Source: Streptococcus sanguinis SK49 (GTDB lineage: Bacteria > Bacillota > Bacilli > Lactobacillales > Streptococcaceae). From it: a stretch of 64,000 nt of DNA. Below are positions 55,284 to 64,000 of the stretch, in pieces (positions within the stretch are counted from its first letter, which is position 1; the number at the start of each line of letters is the position of its first letter). The stretch spans positions 953,198 through 1,017,197 of the forward strand of contig NZ_GL890985.1 in NCBI RefSeq assembly GCF_000212815.1, written 5' to 3'. A model generated the notes under the pieces. That model was not told the DNA's origin and did not search any database. It saw only the letters and a list, made by a program, of their open reading frames with translations. A program made the position numbers and the translations under genes.

Positions 55284-58097
55284 ATGAAGGATAAAAGAAA
55301 AATCATACGTGCCCGAAAGGCATTTAGAAGAAGTCTAAAAGATGAGAAGAAATTCTTGAAACAAGGAAAGAAGGAGGTGAAGAAACAGAAAAAAGATTCC
55401 GCTGTACTGGATGAAAAAGCATGGAAAAAAGAGATAAAAGAAAAGCTAGAGGAGATGAGAGAAGCTTCAAAGGAGAGAGTAAAACAAGCAAATGAAGACT
55501 ACAATCATATTCTTCAAAATAGTCCTCCATCTCTTTTGAATCGAAAAGAATTAAGAGACAGACGGTTGCCTCATGCTAGGAAACGATTGAAAATAGCCAA
55601 GAAGCAATTTAAGGATGCAAAGGTAGAAGCAAAAGAAGAAAGAAAAGAGAGTCGTAAAGAAAGAAAAACCAATCAAAAATTTCTTTATGGTCAGGAATCG
55701 AAAGCAAAATCTAATTTTTTCTTTCAAGGGAAGAGTTTAGAAGAATTAAAAGCTAAGAAAGAAGTCAAGGCTGCAAAAGAGAATCTAAAATCTACTAAAC
55801 AAGCCTATAAGTCCAAAAAAGTAAGTAGGAAAGCCAAAACTTTTCTTTATGTCCTTGGACGTGAAGGTGGAGAGTTAGCTTCAGAAAATGAAGATTTAGA
55901 AGGCTATCGCACACTTCAAGAGACCATTAGAAAAGGGAAACGCTACAGTAGGCTTTCTTATAATCTTGGGAAAGCTAGTGTCAAAACAGGACAAGCAACA
56001 GGTCGTTTTACCAAGAAAAGACTGACCAACACAAAAGAGCGATACCATCATTTTAAGGCTGGAAAAGGATGGAAACTAGGGAAAGAGAATCCAAGTTCCT
56101 TTAAAAATCAGTTTCGAAAATTAAAGAAACAAGGTCTTACTAGTGTCCGAAATATCTATCAAAAACTAAAAGCAGCCTTTTCCTTCTTTACATTTGCGGC
56201 CGGAAATCCTGCAACCTGGATAGTTGGAGGAATAGTCTTTCTTCTTTTACTTATGATGAGCTTCTTTTTAGGATTTTCATCTGCTAGTTTGATTCAACAA
56301 GATGAATTTGAATTAACAAAAGCTTATACCCACCTAACCTGGGAAGACGCAGAACATACTCGCAAAAATGACAAAGGAATTACTTATTACACAAAAGTTG
56401 ATGATGTGATGGGGTATATGAACTTTAAATTCCATGACTATGAGTTACACAAACCAGTTCACTTATTTAGTTCCGAAACTTACAAGGATTATCTGTCTAC
56501 TTTGTGGCATGATTTAAACGATGGGGATGATTTGAAATCCATGCAAGACCTCTATGAAACTCCTAAGTATAAACTATCGAAAGACGATCAAGAGGAAATA
56601 AAGGAACTAAAAGAAGAGGGTGTCTATGCTTCCATGCAGGAATTGGACAATCCATTTGAGGGGAAAAGCAACGAAGATAGTCTAACCATGACTTATCGTT
56701 ATGGATACTATGATTTAGATGGAAAACCTACCCTTCAGGAGTACATTCTACTAGAAGCGAAGGCTCACCAAACAATTGTCGCACCAATGGATGGAGTTGT
56801 ATCTCTAGACGGAGATGATGTTATCCTTACTAACGGAAAAGGAGAGAATGAGAGTCGATTGACCTTGTATTCTATTCATAATGGCCGTGCGATTGAGGGA
56901 ACAAGGGTCTTAACTGGTGATGTTATTGGTGAGACACCAGACGATACAGGTTTGAAAGTTTCCTATCAAAAGTATAAGAACAAGAAAGAAAAATTGGTGT
57001 ATGTCAATCCGCAATTTTATTTTCCAAAAGTCATTCAACTTCAGACAACTATCTTACCTGCCATTGGTCAGTTTGGTGGGGATGAGTTTGAACGAGCAAA
57101 ACATATTTATGAGTTTTTGAAATCTCAAGGGGCAAGTCCCCAAGCCATTGCGGCTATTTTAGGAAATTGGTCGGTAGAATCTTCTATCAATCCTAAACGA
57201 GCTGAAGGGGATTATTTATCTCCTCCAGTTGGCGCTACCGATTCCTCATGGGATGATGAAAGATGGTTAGCGATAGGAGGGCCAGCCATTTATAGTGGTG
57301 CTTATCCTAATATCCTTCATAGAGGTTTGGGGTTAGGTCAATGGACGGATACCGCAGATGGGTCAACACGTCATACAGCTTTGTTAAATTATGCACGCAC
57401 CCAAAATAAGAAATGGTATGATTTAGACCTCCAACTTGATTTTATGCTTCATGGGGATAGTCCTTACTATCAAAGTTGGTTAAAGGATTTCTTTAAAAAT
57501 ACGGGTAGTGCAGCCAATCTCGCCCAACTCTTCCTTACCTATTGGGAGGGAAATTCTGGTGACAAACTACTGGAAAGACAAACTAGAGCAACGGAATGGT
57601 ATTATCAAATTGAAAAAGGCTTTAGTCAAACAAATGGAGGACAGGCAAAAAGTGACCCACAATCCCTTGAAGGGGTTCGTGGGGACTTGTATGATCATTC
57701 TGTTCCTGGTGGTGGAGATGGTATGGCCTATGCCTATGGACAATGTACATGGGGTGTTGCGGCTCGTATGAACCAGTTAGGATTAAAGCTAAAAGGTAGA
57801 AACGGAGAGAAGATTTCAATCATTAATACCATGGGAAATGGTCAGGACTGGGTTGCGACAGCTTCAAGTCTTGGTGGGGAAACTGGCTCTACACCAAGAG
57901 CAGGTGCCATTGTTTCTTTTGTGGGAGGTACACATGGCACACCAGCAGACTATGGTCATGTGGCTTTTGTCGAGAAAGTTTATGATGATGGCTCTTTCCT
58001 TGTGTCTGAGACAAACTATGGGGGTAATCCTAACTATACCTTTAGAAAAATCTCTCAAGCAGATAGTGCCATCAGTTTTGCTTATACTACGAAATAG
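55284..58097 (+). CDS. membrane-bound lysozyme-CHAP peptidoglycan hydrolase of the transfer system
   Basis: 937 residues. Long basic coiled-coil N-terminus (about 1-290, rich in Lys, Arg, Glu), one membrane helix (about 309-330), an extracellular region with peptidase-M23-like segment (about 495-560, VAPMDGVVSLDGDDVILTNG), a phage-tail-type lysozyme domain (about 595-760, ILGNWSVESSINP), and a C-terminal CHAP amidase (catalytic Cys in GQCTWGVA about 819, His in YGHVAFVEKV about 891). It opens the wall for the conjugation channel (VirB1-like role). Standard last gene of this operon. Confidence 0.9.
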   Translation: MKDKRKIIRARKAFRRSLKDEKKFLKQGKKEVKKQKKDSAVLDEKAWKKEIKEKLEEMREASKERVKQANEDYNHILQNSPPSLLNRKELRDRRLPHARKRLKIAKKQFKDAKVEAKEERKESRKERKTNQKFLYGQESKAKSNFFFQGKSLEELKAKKEVKAAKENLKSTKQAYKSKKVSRKAKTFLYVLGREGGELASENEDLEGYRTLQETIRKGKRYSRLSYNLGKASVKTGQATGRFTKKRLTNTKERYHHFKAGKGWKLGKENPSSFKNQFRKLKKQGLTSVRNIYQKLKAAFSFFTFAAGNPATWIVGGIVFLLLLMMSFFLGFSSASLIQQDEFELTKAYTHLTWEDAEHTRKNDKGITYYTKVDDVMGYMNFKFHDYELHKPVHLFSSETYKDYLSTLWHDLNDGDDLKSMQDLYETPKYKLSKDDQEEIKELKEEGVYASMQELDNPFEGKSNEDSLTMTYRYGYYDLDGKPTLQEYILLEAKAHQTIVAPMDGVVSLDGDDVILTNGKGENESRLTLYSIHNGRAIEGTRVLTGDVIGETPDDTGLKVSYQKYKNKKEKLVYVNPQFYFPKVIQLQTTILPAIGQFGGDEFERAKHIYEFLKSQGASPQAIAAILGNWSVESSINPKRAEGDYLSPPVGATDSSWDDERWLAIGGPAIYSGAYPNILHRGLGLGQWTDTADGSTRHTALLNYARTQNKKWYDLDLQLDFMLHGDSPYYQSWLKDFFKNTGSAANLAQLFLTYWEGNSGDKLLERQTRATEWYYQIEKGFSQTNGGQAKSDPQSLEGVRGDLYDHSVPGGGDGMAYAYGQCTWGVAARMNQLGLKLKGRNGEKISIINTMGNGQDWVATASSLGGETGSTPRAGAIVSFVGGTHGTPADYGHVAFVEKVYDDGSFLVSETNYGGNPNYTFRKISQADSAISFAYTTK

Positions 58098-58169
58098 AAG
58101 AGTTTACACTTGAAATTTTAACAATTTTAGGTAGAATAAATAGTGTAGATGAGTAGTCGGCTCATGGTC

Positions 58170-58277
58170 AATCTGATAGTAATCTTGGACATAAGGGCCA
58201 AGTGGTGGCGGACACCAGAACGAAATCCGATAGCAATCTTGGACGTAAGGGCCAAGCGGTGGCAGACACCAGAATAA
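58170..58277 (+). repeat. 54-bp tandem repeat, two copies
   Basis: AATCTGATAGTAATCTTGG... (58170-58223) is repeated at 58224-58277 with few changes (AATCCGATAGCAATCTTGG...). The pair is bracketed by AGTCGG (58155-58160) and CCGACT (58279-58284). It sits in the 236-bp gap after the hydrolase gene, which has no clear gene, and just before a terminator. Confidence 0.85.
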
Positions 58278-58289
58278 ACCGACTGACTA

Positions 58290-58324
58290 GGTGGCTTACA
58301 GACTCTGTAAACCACCTTTTTTGT
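58290..58324 (+). terminator. terminator after the transfer operon
   Basis: GGTGGCTTACAGA (58290-58302) pairs with TCTGTAAACCACC (58304-58316), followed by T6. One internal mismatch. Confidence 0.85.
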
Positions 58325-58333
58325 GAGGAAAAT

Positions 58334-58510
58334 ATGGCAAATTCTAGAGATTATCGTAATCCAAATTACACCGAAAAAATAAAACTTCAGCGTTTTTTTA
58401 CTCAGCTACAAATTGCGGCTTCTTTTTTTAAAGAACACTTCGTTGGCAAAATCATGTATTATGAAACAGAAATAGAAAGTGTTGAACTTCATTTTTCACC
58501 TACTAATTTC
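58334..58510 (+). pseudogene. 5' part of an interrupted PBECR4-like gene
   Basis: 59 codons from ATG 58334 (tgaggaa site): RDYRNPNYTEKIKLQRFFTQ then HFVGKIMYYETEIESVELHFSPTNF. The frame runs into the transposon at 58511 and would stop at 58546. Codons 1-59 join the 129 codons at 62563-62952 in frame when the transposon and one copy of CTAATTTC are removed, giving 188 residues. The joined protein resembles PBECR4 nuclease-domain proteins of Gram-positive mobile elements. Confidence 0.8.
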
Positions 58511-58675
58511 GGGTCTTCGGAATATATAGTGGAATTACTTTCTTAATAGTTTAAAAACAACTGGTGTTTAAATCGGATTTTCTGGTGGGATGTTAGGATA
58601 ATCAATAGTATTATATAAAAGTATCAATCACATACGAGTGATACTTTGGGAAAAAAATAAAATAGTCCAATTTAC

Positions 58676-58707
58676 TTGACCGTGTACTATGGTACATGGT
58701 TTATAAT
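58676..58707 (+). promoter_or_regulatory. mer promoter and MerR operator
   Basis: -35 TTGACC (58676-58681) and -10 TATAAT (58702-58707) with a 20-bp spacer, longer than usual, as in MerR-controlled promoters. The spacer holds the dyad TGTAC-TATG-GTACA (58683-58696). MerR bound to Hg(II) is expected to untwist the spacer and activate. Confidence 0.85.
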
Positions 58708-58726
58708 ATTCAGGGGGTGAAATAAG

Positions 58727-59119
58727 ATGATTTATCGCATTAGTGAGTTTGCAGATAAATGTGGAGTTAATAAAGAAACGATCAGATATTACGAGCGAAA
58801 AAATTTATTACAAGAACCTCACCGAACGGAAGCTGGTTATCGGATATATTCATATGATGACGTTAAGCGTGTTGGGTTTATTAAACGAATACAGGAACTT
58901 GGTTTCTCTTTAAGCGAGATTTATAAATTACTTGGTGTTGTAGATAAAGATGAAGTTCGTTGTCAAGATATGTTCGAATTTTTTTCTAAAAAACAAAAGG
59001 AAGTGCAAAAACAAATAGAGGATTTAAAACGAATTGAAACTATGTTAGACGACTTAAAACAACGATGTCCAGATGAAAAGAAATTACATTCGTGTCCAAT
59101 AATAGAAACATTAACATGA
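58727..59119 (+). CDS. merR: Hg(II)-responsive MerR regulator
   Basis: 130 residues. N-terminal MerR HTH ([25 protein letters not shown]), dimer helix (about 80-115), and three Cys in the mercury positions: VRCQDM, QRCPDEK and HSCPII. This spacing is that of Bacillus MerR (RC607), which binds one Hg(II) with three thiolates from two subunits. A gtgaaataag site lies before ATG 58727. It is in the same direction as merA, 28 bp upstream. Confidence 0.9.
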   Translation: MIYRISEFADKCGVNKETIRYYERKNLLQEPHRTEAGYRIYSYDDVKRVGFIKRIQELGFSLSEIYKLLGVVDKDEVRCQDMFEFFSKKQKEVQKQIEDLKRIETMLDDLKQRCPDEKKLHSCPIIETLT

Positions 59120-59147
59120 GAGATTAATTAACGAAAGGAGCTTTTTT

Positions 59148-61043
59148 ATGAATAAATTTAAGGTAAACATTTCAGGAATGACTTGTACGGGTTGTGAAAA
59201 ACACGTAGAATCAGCACTTGAAAAGATAGGTGCTAAAAATATTGAGTCTAGTTATCGTCGTGGTGAAGCAGTATTTGAACTGCCCGATGATATTGAGGTT
59301 GAAAGTGCAATAAAGGCGATTGCTGACGCAAATTATCACCTGGGCAAAGCAGAAGAATTTCAATCGGAACAAAAGACGAATTTATTGAAAAAATATCGGC
59401 TAAACATTGAAGGAATGACCTGCACTGGTTGTGAAGAACATATTGCGGTTGCTCTTGAAAATGCAGGTGCAAAAGGGATTGAAGTAGACTTTCGTCGCGG
59501 AGAAGCACTGTTTGAACTACCGTATGATGTAGACATTGATATCGCGAAAACAGCGATTACTGACGCACAATATCAACCGGGCGAAGCAGAAGAAATACAA
59601 GTGCAATCGGAAAAAAGGACAGATGTAAGTTTAAATGATGAAGGTAACTATGATTATGATTACATCATCATCGGTTCTGGTGGAGCTGCCTTTTCATCTG
59701 CCATTGAAGCCGTTACTTTGAACGCAAAAGTGGCTATGATTGAGCGTGGAACGGTGGGTGGAACTTGCGTTAATGTCGGATGCGTTCCTTCTAAGACCTT
59801 ATTAAGAGCAGGGGAAATCAATCATCTAGCAAAAAATAATCCATTTGTGGGATTACACACTTCGGCTTCAAATGTTGATTTAGCGCCATTAGTAAAACAA
59901 AAGAATGATTTAGTAACCGAGATGCGAAATGAAAAATATGTGAATTTAATTGATGATTATGGTTTTGAATTAATAAAAGGTGAAGCAAAATTCGTAAATG
60001 AAAATACAGTTGAAGTAAATGGCAATCAAATCACAGCCAAAAGATTTTTAATAGCTACAGGTGCTTCTTCAACTGCACCTAATATTCCCGGATTAGATGA
60101 AGTAGATTATTTAACAAGCACTAGCTTATTGGAATTAAAGAAGGTTCCAAATCGTCTTACCGTAATTGGTTCAGGATATATCGGCATGGAATTAGGACAA
60201 CTATTTCATAACCTCGGGTCAGAAGTCACTTTGATTCAAAGAAGCGAGCGTCTATTAAAAGAATACGATCCTGAAATTTCAGAAGCCATTACTAAGGCCT
60301 TAACAGAACAGGGAATTAATTTAGTAACAGGTGCAACCTATGAACGAGTTGAGCAAGATGGAGACATTAAAAAAGTTCATGTTGAGATAAATGGTAAAAA
60401 GCGAATTATTGAAGCAGAACAATTGCTAATTGCCACTGGAAGAAAACCAAATACAGAATCATTAAACTTACATGCAGCAGGCGTTGAAGTTGGTTCCCGT
60501 GGTGAAATTGTCATTGATGATTATCTTAAAACGACCAATTCCCGAATTTATTCAGCTGGAGATGTCACTCTCGGTCCCCAATTTGTTTATGTAGCTGCTT
60601 ATGAAGGTGGACTTGCTGCTCGTAATGCAATCGGAGGACTAAATCAAAAGGTCAATTTAGAAGTGGTTCCAGGCGTTACGTTTACTTCTCCATCGATTGC
60701 AACGGTTGGTTTAACGGAGCAACAGGCAAAAGAAAAAGGATATGAAGTGAAAACATCGGTATTGCCGTTGGATGCTGTTCCAAGAGCGCTCGTTAATCGG
60801 GAAACAACAGGTGTTTTCAAATTAGTGGCAGACGCGAAAACATTGAAAGTGTTAGGGGCGCATGTAGTGGCAGAAAACGCAGGAGACGTAATTTATGCAG
60901 CAACATTAGCTGTGAAATTCGGTTTAACTGTTGGAGATCTGAGAGAAACGATGGCTCCATATCTAACAATGGCAGAAGGATTGAAGCTGGCTGTCCTAAC
61001 TTTTGATAAAGATGTTTCGAAATTATCTTGCTGTGCAGGCTAA
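59148..61043 (+). CDS. merA: mercuric reductase with two N-terminal HMA domains
   Basis: 631 residues. Two tandem heavy-metal domains, GMTCTGCE at about 10-17 and 87-95, bind Hg(II) and hand it on. Then an FAD/NADPH disulfide reductase: [13 protein letters not shown], catalytic [13 protein letters not shown] (about 204-216), [11 protein letters not shown] (NADPH), [12 protein letters not shown], and the C-terminal LSCCAG with vicinal Cys 628-629. It reduces Hg(II) to volatile Hg(0). No merT, merP or merB is present, so uptake must come from another route. Length equals that of the Bacillus RC607 enzyme. Confidence 0.95.
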   Translation: MNKFKVNISGMTCTGCEKHVESALEKIGAKNIESSYRRGEAVFELPDDIEVESAIKAIADANYHLGKAEEFQSEQKTNLLKKYRLNIEGMTCTGCEEHIAVALENAGAKGIEVDFRRGEALFELPYDVDIDIAKTAITDAQYQPGEAEEIQVQSEKRTDVSLNDEGNYDYDYIIIGSGGAAFSSAIEAVTLNAKVAMIERGTVGGTCVNVGCVPSKTLLRAGEINHLAKNNPFVGLHTSASNVDLAPLVKQKNDLVTEMRNEKYVNLIDDYGFELIKGEAKFVNENTVEVNGNQITAKRFLIATGASSTAPNIPGLDEVDYLTSTSLLELKKVPNRLTVIGSGYIGMELGQLFHNLGSEVTLIQRSERLLKEYDPEISEAITKALTEQGINLVTGATYERVEQDGDIKKVHVEINGKKRIIEAEQLLIATGRKPNTESLNLHAAGVEVGSRGEIVIDDYLKTTNSRIYSAGDVTLGPQFVYVAAYEGGLAARNAIGGLNQKVNLEVVPGVTFTSPSIATVGLTEQQAKEKGYEVKTSVLPLDAVPRALVNRETTGVFKLVADAKTLKVLGAHVVAENAGDVIYAATLAVKFGLTVGDLRETMAPYLTMAEGLKLAVLTFDKDVSKLSCCAG

Positions 61044-61193
61044 GGGAACTTTTTTACAACTCCCTATTCAAGTGAACCAGCTAATGCTTTAAGGGATTTT
61101 CTAAGTGCATTTGTGGTCACAAAAATAATTTAACACTGATGATTTCGACATCAAATCTATAATTGATACCTTAACACCGCAGAGTAATAAAGG

Positions 61194-62506
61194 ATGAATA
61201 ATATGTCAGACTTATTATCCTTACCAGACATTAAAACAATAGAACCGCCACAAGAAAATGAAACCGATATGATGTTTAAAGTTGAAGCAGTCGGACCACC
61301 TGAATGTTGTCCTGAATGTGGTTTTGACAAGTTGTACAAACACAGTTCAAGAAATCAACTAATTATGGATTTGCCCATTCGTTTAAAGCGAGTGGGCTTA
61401 CAATTGAACCGTAGACGATACAAGTGTCGTGAATGCGGATCTACCTTCTGGGAACGCCTAATATCTGTAGATGAAAAGCGTAGTATGACCAAAAGGCTTT
61501 TAAAGTCCATTCAAGAGCAATCCATGTCTAAGACCTTTGTAGAAGTCGTAGAAAGCGTTGGTGTTGACGAAAAAACCATTAGGAACGTTTTTAAGGACTA
61601 TGTGGCACTCAAAGAACGTGAATACCAGTTTGAAACTCCTAAGTGGCTTGGGATAGACGAGATACATATTATCCGTAGACCTCGGCTTGTATTGACTAAT
61701 ATTGAACGCAGGACTATTTATGACATCAAGCCTAACCGTAACAAGGAAACAGTCATCCAACGTCTTTCAGAAATCAGTGACAGGACTTACATTGAGTACG
61801 TCACAATGGATATGTGGAAGCCCTACAAAGACGCAGTGAACACTATCCTTCCACACGCTAAAGTTGTCGTAGATAAGTTTCATGTAGTTAGAATGGCTAA
61901 TCAAGCCTTAGATAACGTCAGAAAGTCTTTGAAAGCCCATATGAGCCAAAAAGAAAGACGTACCTTATGCGTGAAAGGTTTATCCTTCTAAAGCGTAAAC
62001 ACGATCTAAATGAACGTGAATCATTCCTCTTAGATACTTGGTTAGGTAATCTTCCTGCTTTAAAAGAAGCCTATGAACTCAAAGAAGAGTTTTACTGGAT
62101 ATGGGATACTCCTGATTCAGATGAAGGTCATCTTCGTTATAGTCAATGGAGACACCGTTGTATGTCCAGCAACTCTAAAGACGCATATAAAGACCTCGTG
62201 AGAGCCGTAGACAACTGGCATGTTGAAATATTCAACTACTTTGATAAAAGGCTCACTAATGCTTATACGGAGTCAATTAACAGCATTATTAGGCAGGTAG
62301 AGCGAATGGGTAGAGGTTACTCGTTTGATGCCTTACGAGCCAAAATCCTTTTCAATGAGAAGCTCCATAAAAAGCGTAAGCCACGATTTAATTCAAGTGC
62401 TTTCAATAAAGCTATGTTATACGATACTTTCAATTGGTATGAAGTGAATGATCACGACATTACAGACAACTTAGGTGTCGTTTTTTCCACACTTATTAAG
62501 AATTAG
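61194..62506 (+). pseudogene. tnp: ISL3-family transposase of the mer transposon, frameshifted
   Basis: Frame 1 (61194-61991) has the zinc ribbon CCPECGFDKLYKH...CRECGSTFW, HTH, and the DDE start IDEIHIIRRPRLVL with TMDMWKPYKDAV. It ends soon after SQKERRTL. Frame 2 (61967-62506) continues MRERFILLKRKHDL to TNAYTESINSIIRQVERMGRGYSF (Glu motif). One base is missing near 61966 (TTATGCG for TTAATGCG). Alternatively the TTATG overlap allows re-initiation at ATG 61967. The native start may be ATG 61203 (aaaggatg). Confidence 0.88.
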
Positions 62507-62562
62507 GAGAAGGGTGATTTATAAGCCCTTTTCCACCATAAAATCCGAATACCCCTAATTTC

Positions 62563-62952
62563 ATGCACCTATGTGGTGTTGATTACCGAAAAGGTGCAGG
62601 CAGTTTCTTTGACGATTGTTTAAATAGGCATGTCATAATTGATGAGTTGAAAATAAAAAAAGATGGAACCACAATGCAAAAGTTACAAGTTTTAGGATCC
62701 ATTGAGGAGTTATTGGGAAAGCATGTTCATCTAACTGGTTCAGGACGTTATTTGTATTTGGAGTTTGATTATGCTTTACGTACAAGAAAACAGATACTAG
62801 CATTAACATTGAAAGAGACATCAAGGAAAATTGTTCCTCAATCTTTATTAGATTTGAAGAGAAAGACAGTATTTCCAAAAGGTCAAAAAGTAATTTCAAT
62901 TTACTCAAAACATTTACAAACGTCGGAACTTTTTTATTATTTAAAAGATTAG
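62563..62952 (+). pseudogene. 3' part of the interrupted PBECR4-like gene
   Basis: 129 codons, MHLCGVDYRKGAGSFFDDCLN through LTGSGRYLYLEFDYALRTRKQ. By itself it opens with an ATG that is an internal Met of the intact protein and lacks a ribosome site. Completed in frame by 58334-58510. Such BECR-fold nuclease-like proteins sit near the ends of transfer operons; activity not known. Confidence 0.8.
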
Positions 62953-62997
62953 TTTACATATCTTTTGTGGCATAAAATATATTTTTATCATTTTCAG

Positions 62998-63030
62998 GAG
63001 AACGCAGTTTTGGCTCGTTCTCTTTTTTTT
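62998..63030 (+). terminator. terminator after the interrupted gene
   Basis: GAGAACG (62998-63004) / CGTTCTC (63016-63022) then T8. Confidence 0.85.
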
Positions 63031-63104
63031 GTTGTGATACTTCTTTCAAGGAATATTTGGTAGGATTGGAGTGAAAAAAGATTAACTAGGAAAGAAGGAA
63101 GTAT

Positions 63105-63515
63105 ATGGAAGGCATTTATCAACGTGATTCGGATCGAGATGGATTAACTGATGCTCAAGAATTGGCGCTAGGAACCAATCCTCTTAGCGCAGATTCTGAT
63201 GGTGATGGACGTTCAGATTTAGTGGAAGTAGAAGAAGGAACCAATCCCTTAGAAAAGGATTTACAAGACATAGACCAAACAAGTATAACTGAACCGTCTT
63301 CAGTATTTATGGAAATGAAACAAAAGATTTCAGATATGATGGAGAGTCACTACAAGGAATTTATACAGGCTCTTATTAGTATTGAAACAGGGATTGAAAA
63401 CGAACAAGACCTAGAAGACTTATATACTTACTACATGAGAACAGATTCTATTTCTCTTTTGTCTAGTGATTTAGAAACCAGTCCTCAAAAGGTTGAAATG
63501 GAGATAGAGTTGTAG
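63105..63515 (+). CDS. thrombospondin type 3 repeat (calcium-binding) ICE protein
   Basis: 136 residues. DSDRDGLTDAQELALGTNPLSADSDGDGRSDLVEVEEGTNP forms two DxDxDGxxD calcium loops (about 6-46), as in TSP3/dockerin-like repeats. The remainder is helical and acidic (QKISDMMESHYKEFIQALISIE). No signal peptide, which is odd for a motif usually outside the cell. Strong aaagaagg site. Found in this ICE family near the relaxase region as far as I recall. Confidence 0.8.
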   Translation: MEGIYQRDSDRDGLTDAQELALGTNPLSADSDGDGRSDLVEVEEGTNPLEKDLQDIDQTSITEPSSVFMEMKQKISDMMESHYKEFIQALISIETGIENEQDLEDLYTYYMRTDSISLLSSDLETSPQKVEMEIEL

Positions 63516-63540
63516 GGGAATCATGTGATTCTCCTATTTT
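63514..63540 (+). terminator. weak hairpin terminator
   Basis: AGGGGAATCA and TGATTCTCCT (63514-63535) form a stem with a tight loop, followed by ATTTT. It overlaps the stop codon of the TSP3 gene. Confidence 0.45.
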
Positions 63541-63562
63541 CGTATAGATGAAAGGAGCGAGT

Positions 63563-64000
63563 ATGGAAGTAAAGAAATTATTGGCTATGTTTCGTGGAAC
63601 AATTCCAAAAGATAGGGAGAAAATGGACCTATTTCTTCGTTATCAAGCGCAACATTTTGATGAGAAATGGCAAGACTTGGTAGAGAGTTTTTTGGCTGAA
63701 GAGGGCAAGATAGAAGAGATACCTCATGTGTATTCGTTTCATCAAGATATTATTTCTTTCCTAGAGGCTAGTTCTGAAAATAATGACCAAAATTTAGAAA
63801 GTTACACAAGAAATTTTGGACAAGCAGGTCTAAGTAAATTATCTCAATTAAGTAATTTTGAGAAAAACTTGGTGCTAGAAGTCGCAACCTATAATCTTTC
63901 CACTCGATTTTACATCCAATCTGAAAAAGAGAAGTTAGAACCATTAAGTGAGCTTGTATGTCTTCAGAATCAGGATGTCAATTTAGTCAATGTCTATCGG
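63563..64000 (+). CDS. ICE protein of unknown function, 5' part only
   Basis: 146 codons open from ATG 63563 (aaaggagcgag site) to the window edge, no stop. MEVKKLLAMFRGTIPKDREKM then helical and acidic residues; no motif recognised. In related elements a large helicase/methylase or relaxase-associated gene may lie here, but the visible part does not show it. Confidence 0.65.
   Translation, partial: MEVKKLLAMFRGTIPKDREKMDLFLRYQAQHFDEKWQDLVESFLAEEGKIEEIPHVYSFHQDIISFLEASSENNDQNLESYTRNFGQAGLSKLSQLSNFEKNLVLEVATYNLSTRFYIQSEKEKLEPLSELVCLQNQDVNLVNVYR

Larger units (their letters stand above)
58511..62554 (+). mobile_element. 4044-bp mercury-resistance transposon with ISL3-type transposase
   Basis: Ends GGGTCTTCGGAATATATAGT and, read from the right, GGGTATTCGGATTTTATGGT match at 16 of these 20 positions and are followed by GG in both. 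The 8-bp target copies CTAATTTC lie at 58503-58510 and 62555-62562. Contents: merR, merA, transposase. A third TIR-like stretch (ATCGGATTTTCTGGTGG, 58571-58587) lies inside the left end, and a hairpin AAAGTATCA/TGATACTTT (58618-58647) precedes the mer promoter. Confidence 0.9.
44173..64000 (+). mobile_element. integrative and conjugative element (ICESa2603-like), left part
   Basis: From the RlmCD stop onward the genes are replication, methylation and type IV secretion functions with lower GC. Insertion at the 3' end of this methyltransferase gene (rumA) is a known site of ICESp1108/ICESp2905-type elements. The gene order RepA_N, methyltransferase, CPBP protease, PcfB-like, VirD4, Maff2, VirB6, PrgI, VirB4, lysozyme-CHAP fits this family. 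Integrase, relaxase and the right end are beyond the window, so attL and attR cannot be compared. Confidence 0.85.

Noticed and set aside
58202..58546. 114-codon frame starting upstream of the interrupted PBECR4-like gene
   Set aside because: Its first 44 codons cross the 54-bp repeats and a terminator; ATG 58334 has the ribosome site.

Overview
The window is chromosomal DNA of a Streptococcus, most likely a viridans (sanguinis/gordonii/cristatus-like or mitis-like) species. The evidence is a preQ1-II riboswitch ahead of queT, the streptococcal insert in methionine aminopeptidase, the order murA-GNAT-CBS protein-map, the ligA-dagK-pulA cluster, and one run of shikimate, tyrosine and phenylalanine genes ending in an LCP gene.

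Layout. 1-6968: housekeeping genes (murA tail, GNAT acetyltransferase, DRTGG/CBS regulator, map, BrkB, MarR plus B3/B4 protein, GtrA, preQ1-controlled queT). 7014-19860: a polymorphic-toxin locus of the type VII secretion kind. A promoter drives small helper genes (YwqH-, YwqI- and WXG-like) and a 759-residue toxin with a KPEI-repeat linker and an HNH-type nuclease tip, followed by an SMI1/SUKH-like immunity gene. Downstream lie two promoterless copies of the toxin 3' module. One is 1147 bp long with a different tip, an immunity candidate and a KptA RNA 2'-phosphotransferase. The other has 270 bp of homology, an AHH-type nuclease tip, a DUF4274-like immunity gene and a frameshifted Imm47-like gene. 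Two stubs of the SUKH gene and a dead IS200-type element mark the end of the array. 19931-25168: ligA, a diacylglycerol kinase-like gene and pulA. 25193-29659: two same-orientation ISL3-family copies, one reduced to 182 bp, bracket a membrane serine hydrolase and an alpha/beta hydrolase. The outer ends carry a 7-of-8 target duplication, and a LytTR-style operator precedes the hydrolase gene. 29700-44172: ltaS (minus strand), then an rRNA methyltransferase, aroD-aroE-aroB-aroC-tyrA-ylbF, aroA-aroK-pheA, an LCP protein and an RlmCD-type methyltransferase.

44173-64000: an integrative conjugative element inserted after the 3' end of the RlmCD gene; its far end is outside the window. It carries RepA_N, a C5 cytosine methyltransferase, a CPBP protease, a structured leader RNA candidate, and type IV secretion genes (PcfB-like protein, VirD4, Maff2, VirB6/TrbL, PrgI, VirB4, lysozyme-CHAP hydrolase). 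A 4044-bp transposon with merR, merA and an ISL3-type transposase is inserted inside a PBECR4-like gene; its 8-bp target duplication is perfect and the gene rejoins in frame when the transposon is removed.

The strongest candidate for an undescribed system is the toxin array. An expressed toxin with a non-LXG N-terminus sits next to silent replacement tips that share a long identical linker, and one module includes an RNA-repair enzyme. Several genes here differ from their expected form by a single base (7124, 18143, 41378 and 61194). These may be true decay or assembly indels and should be checked against reads.
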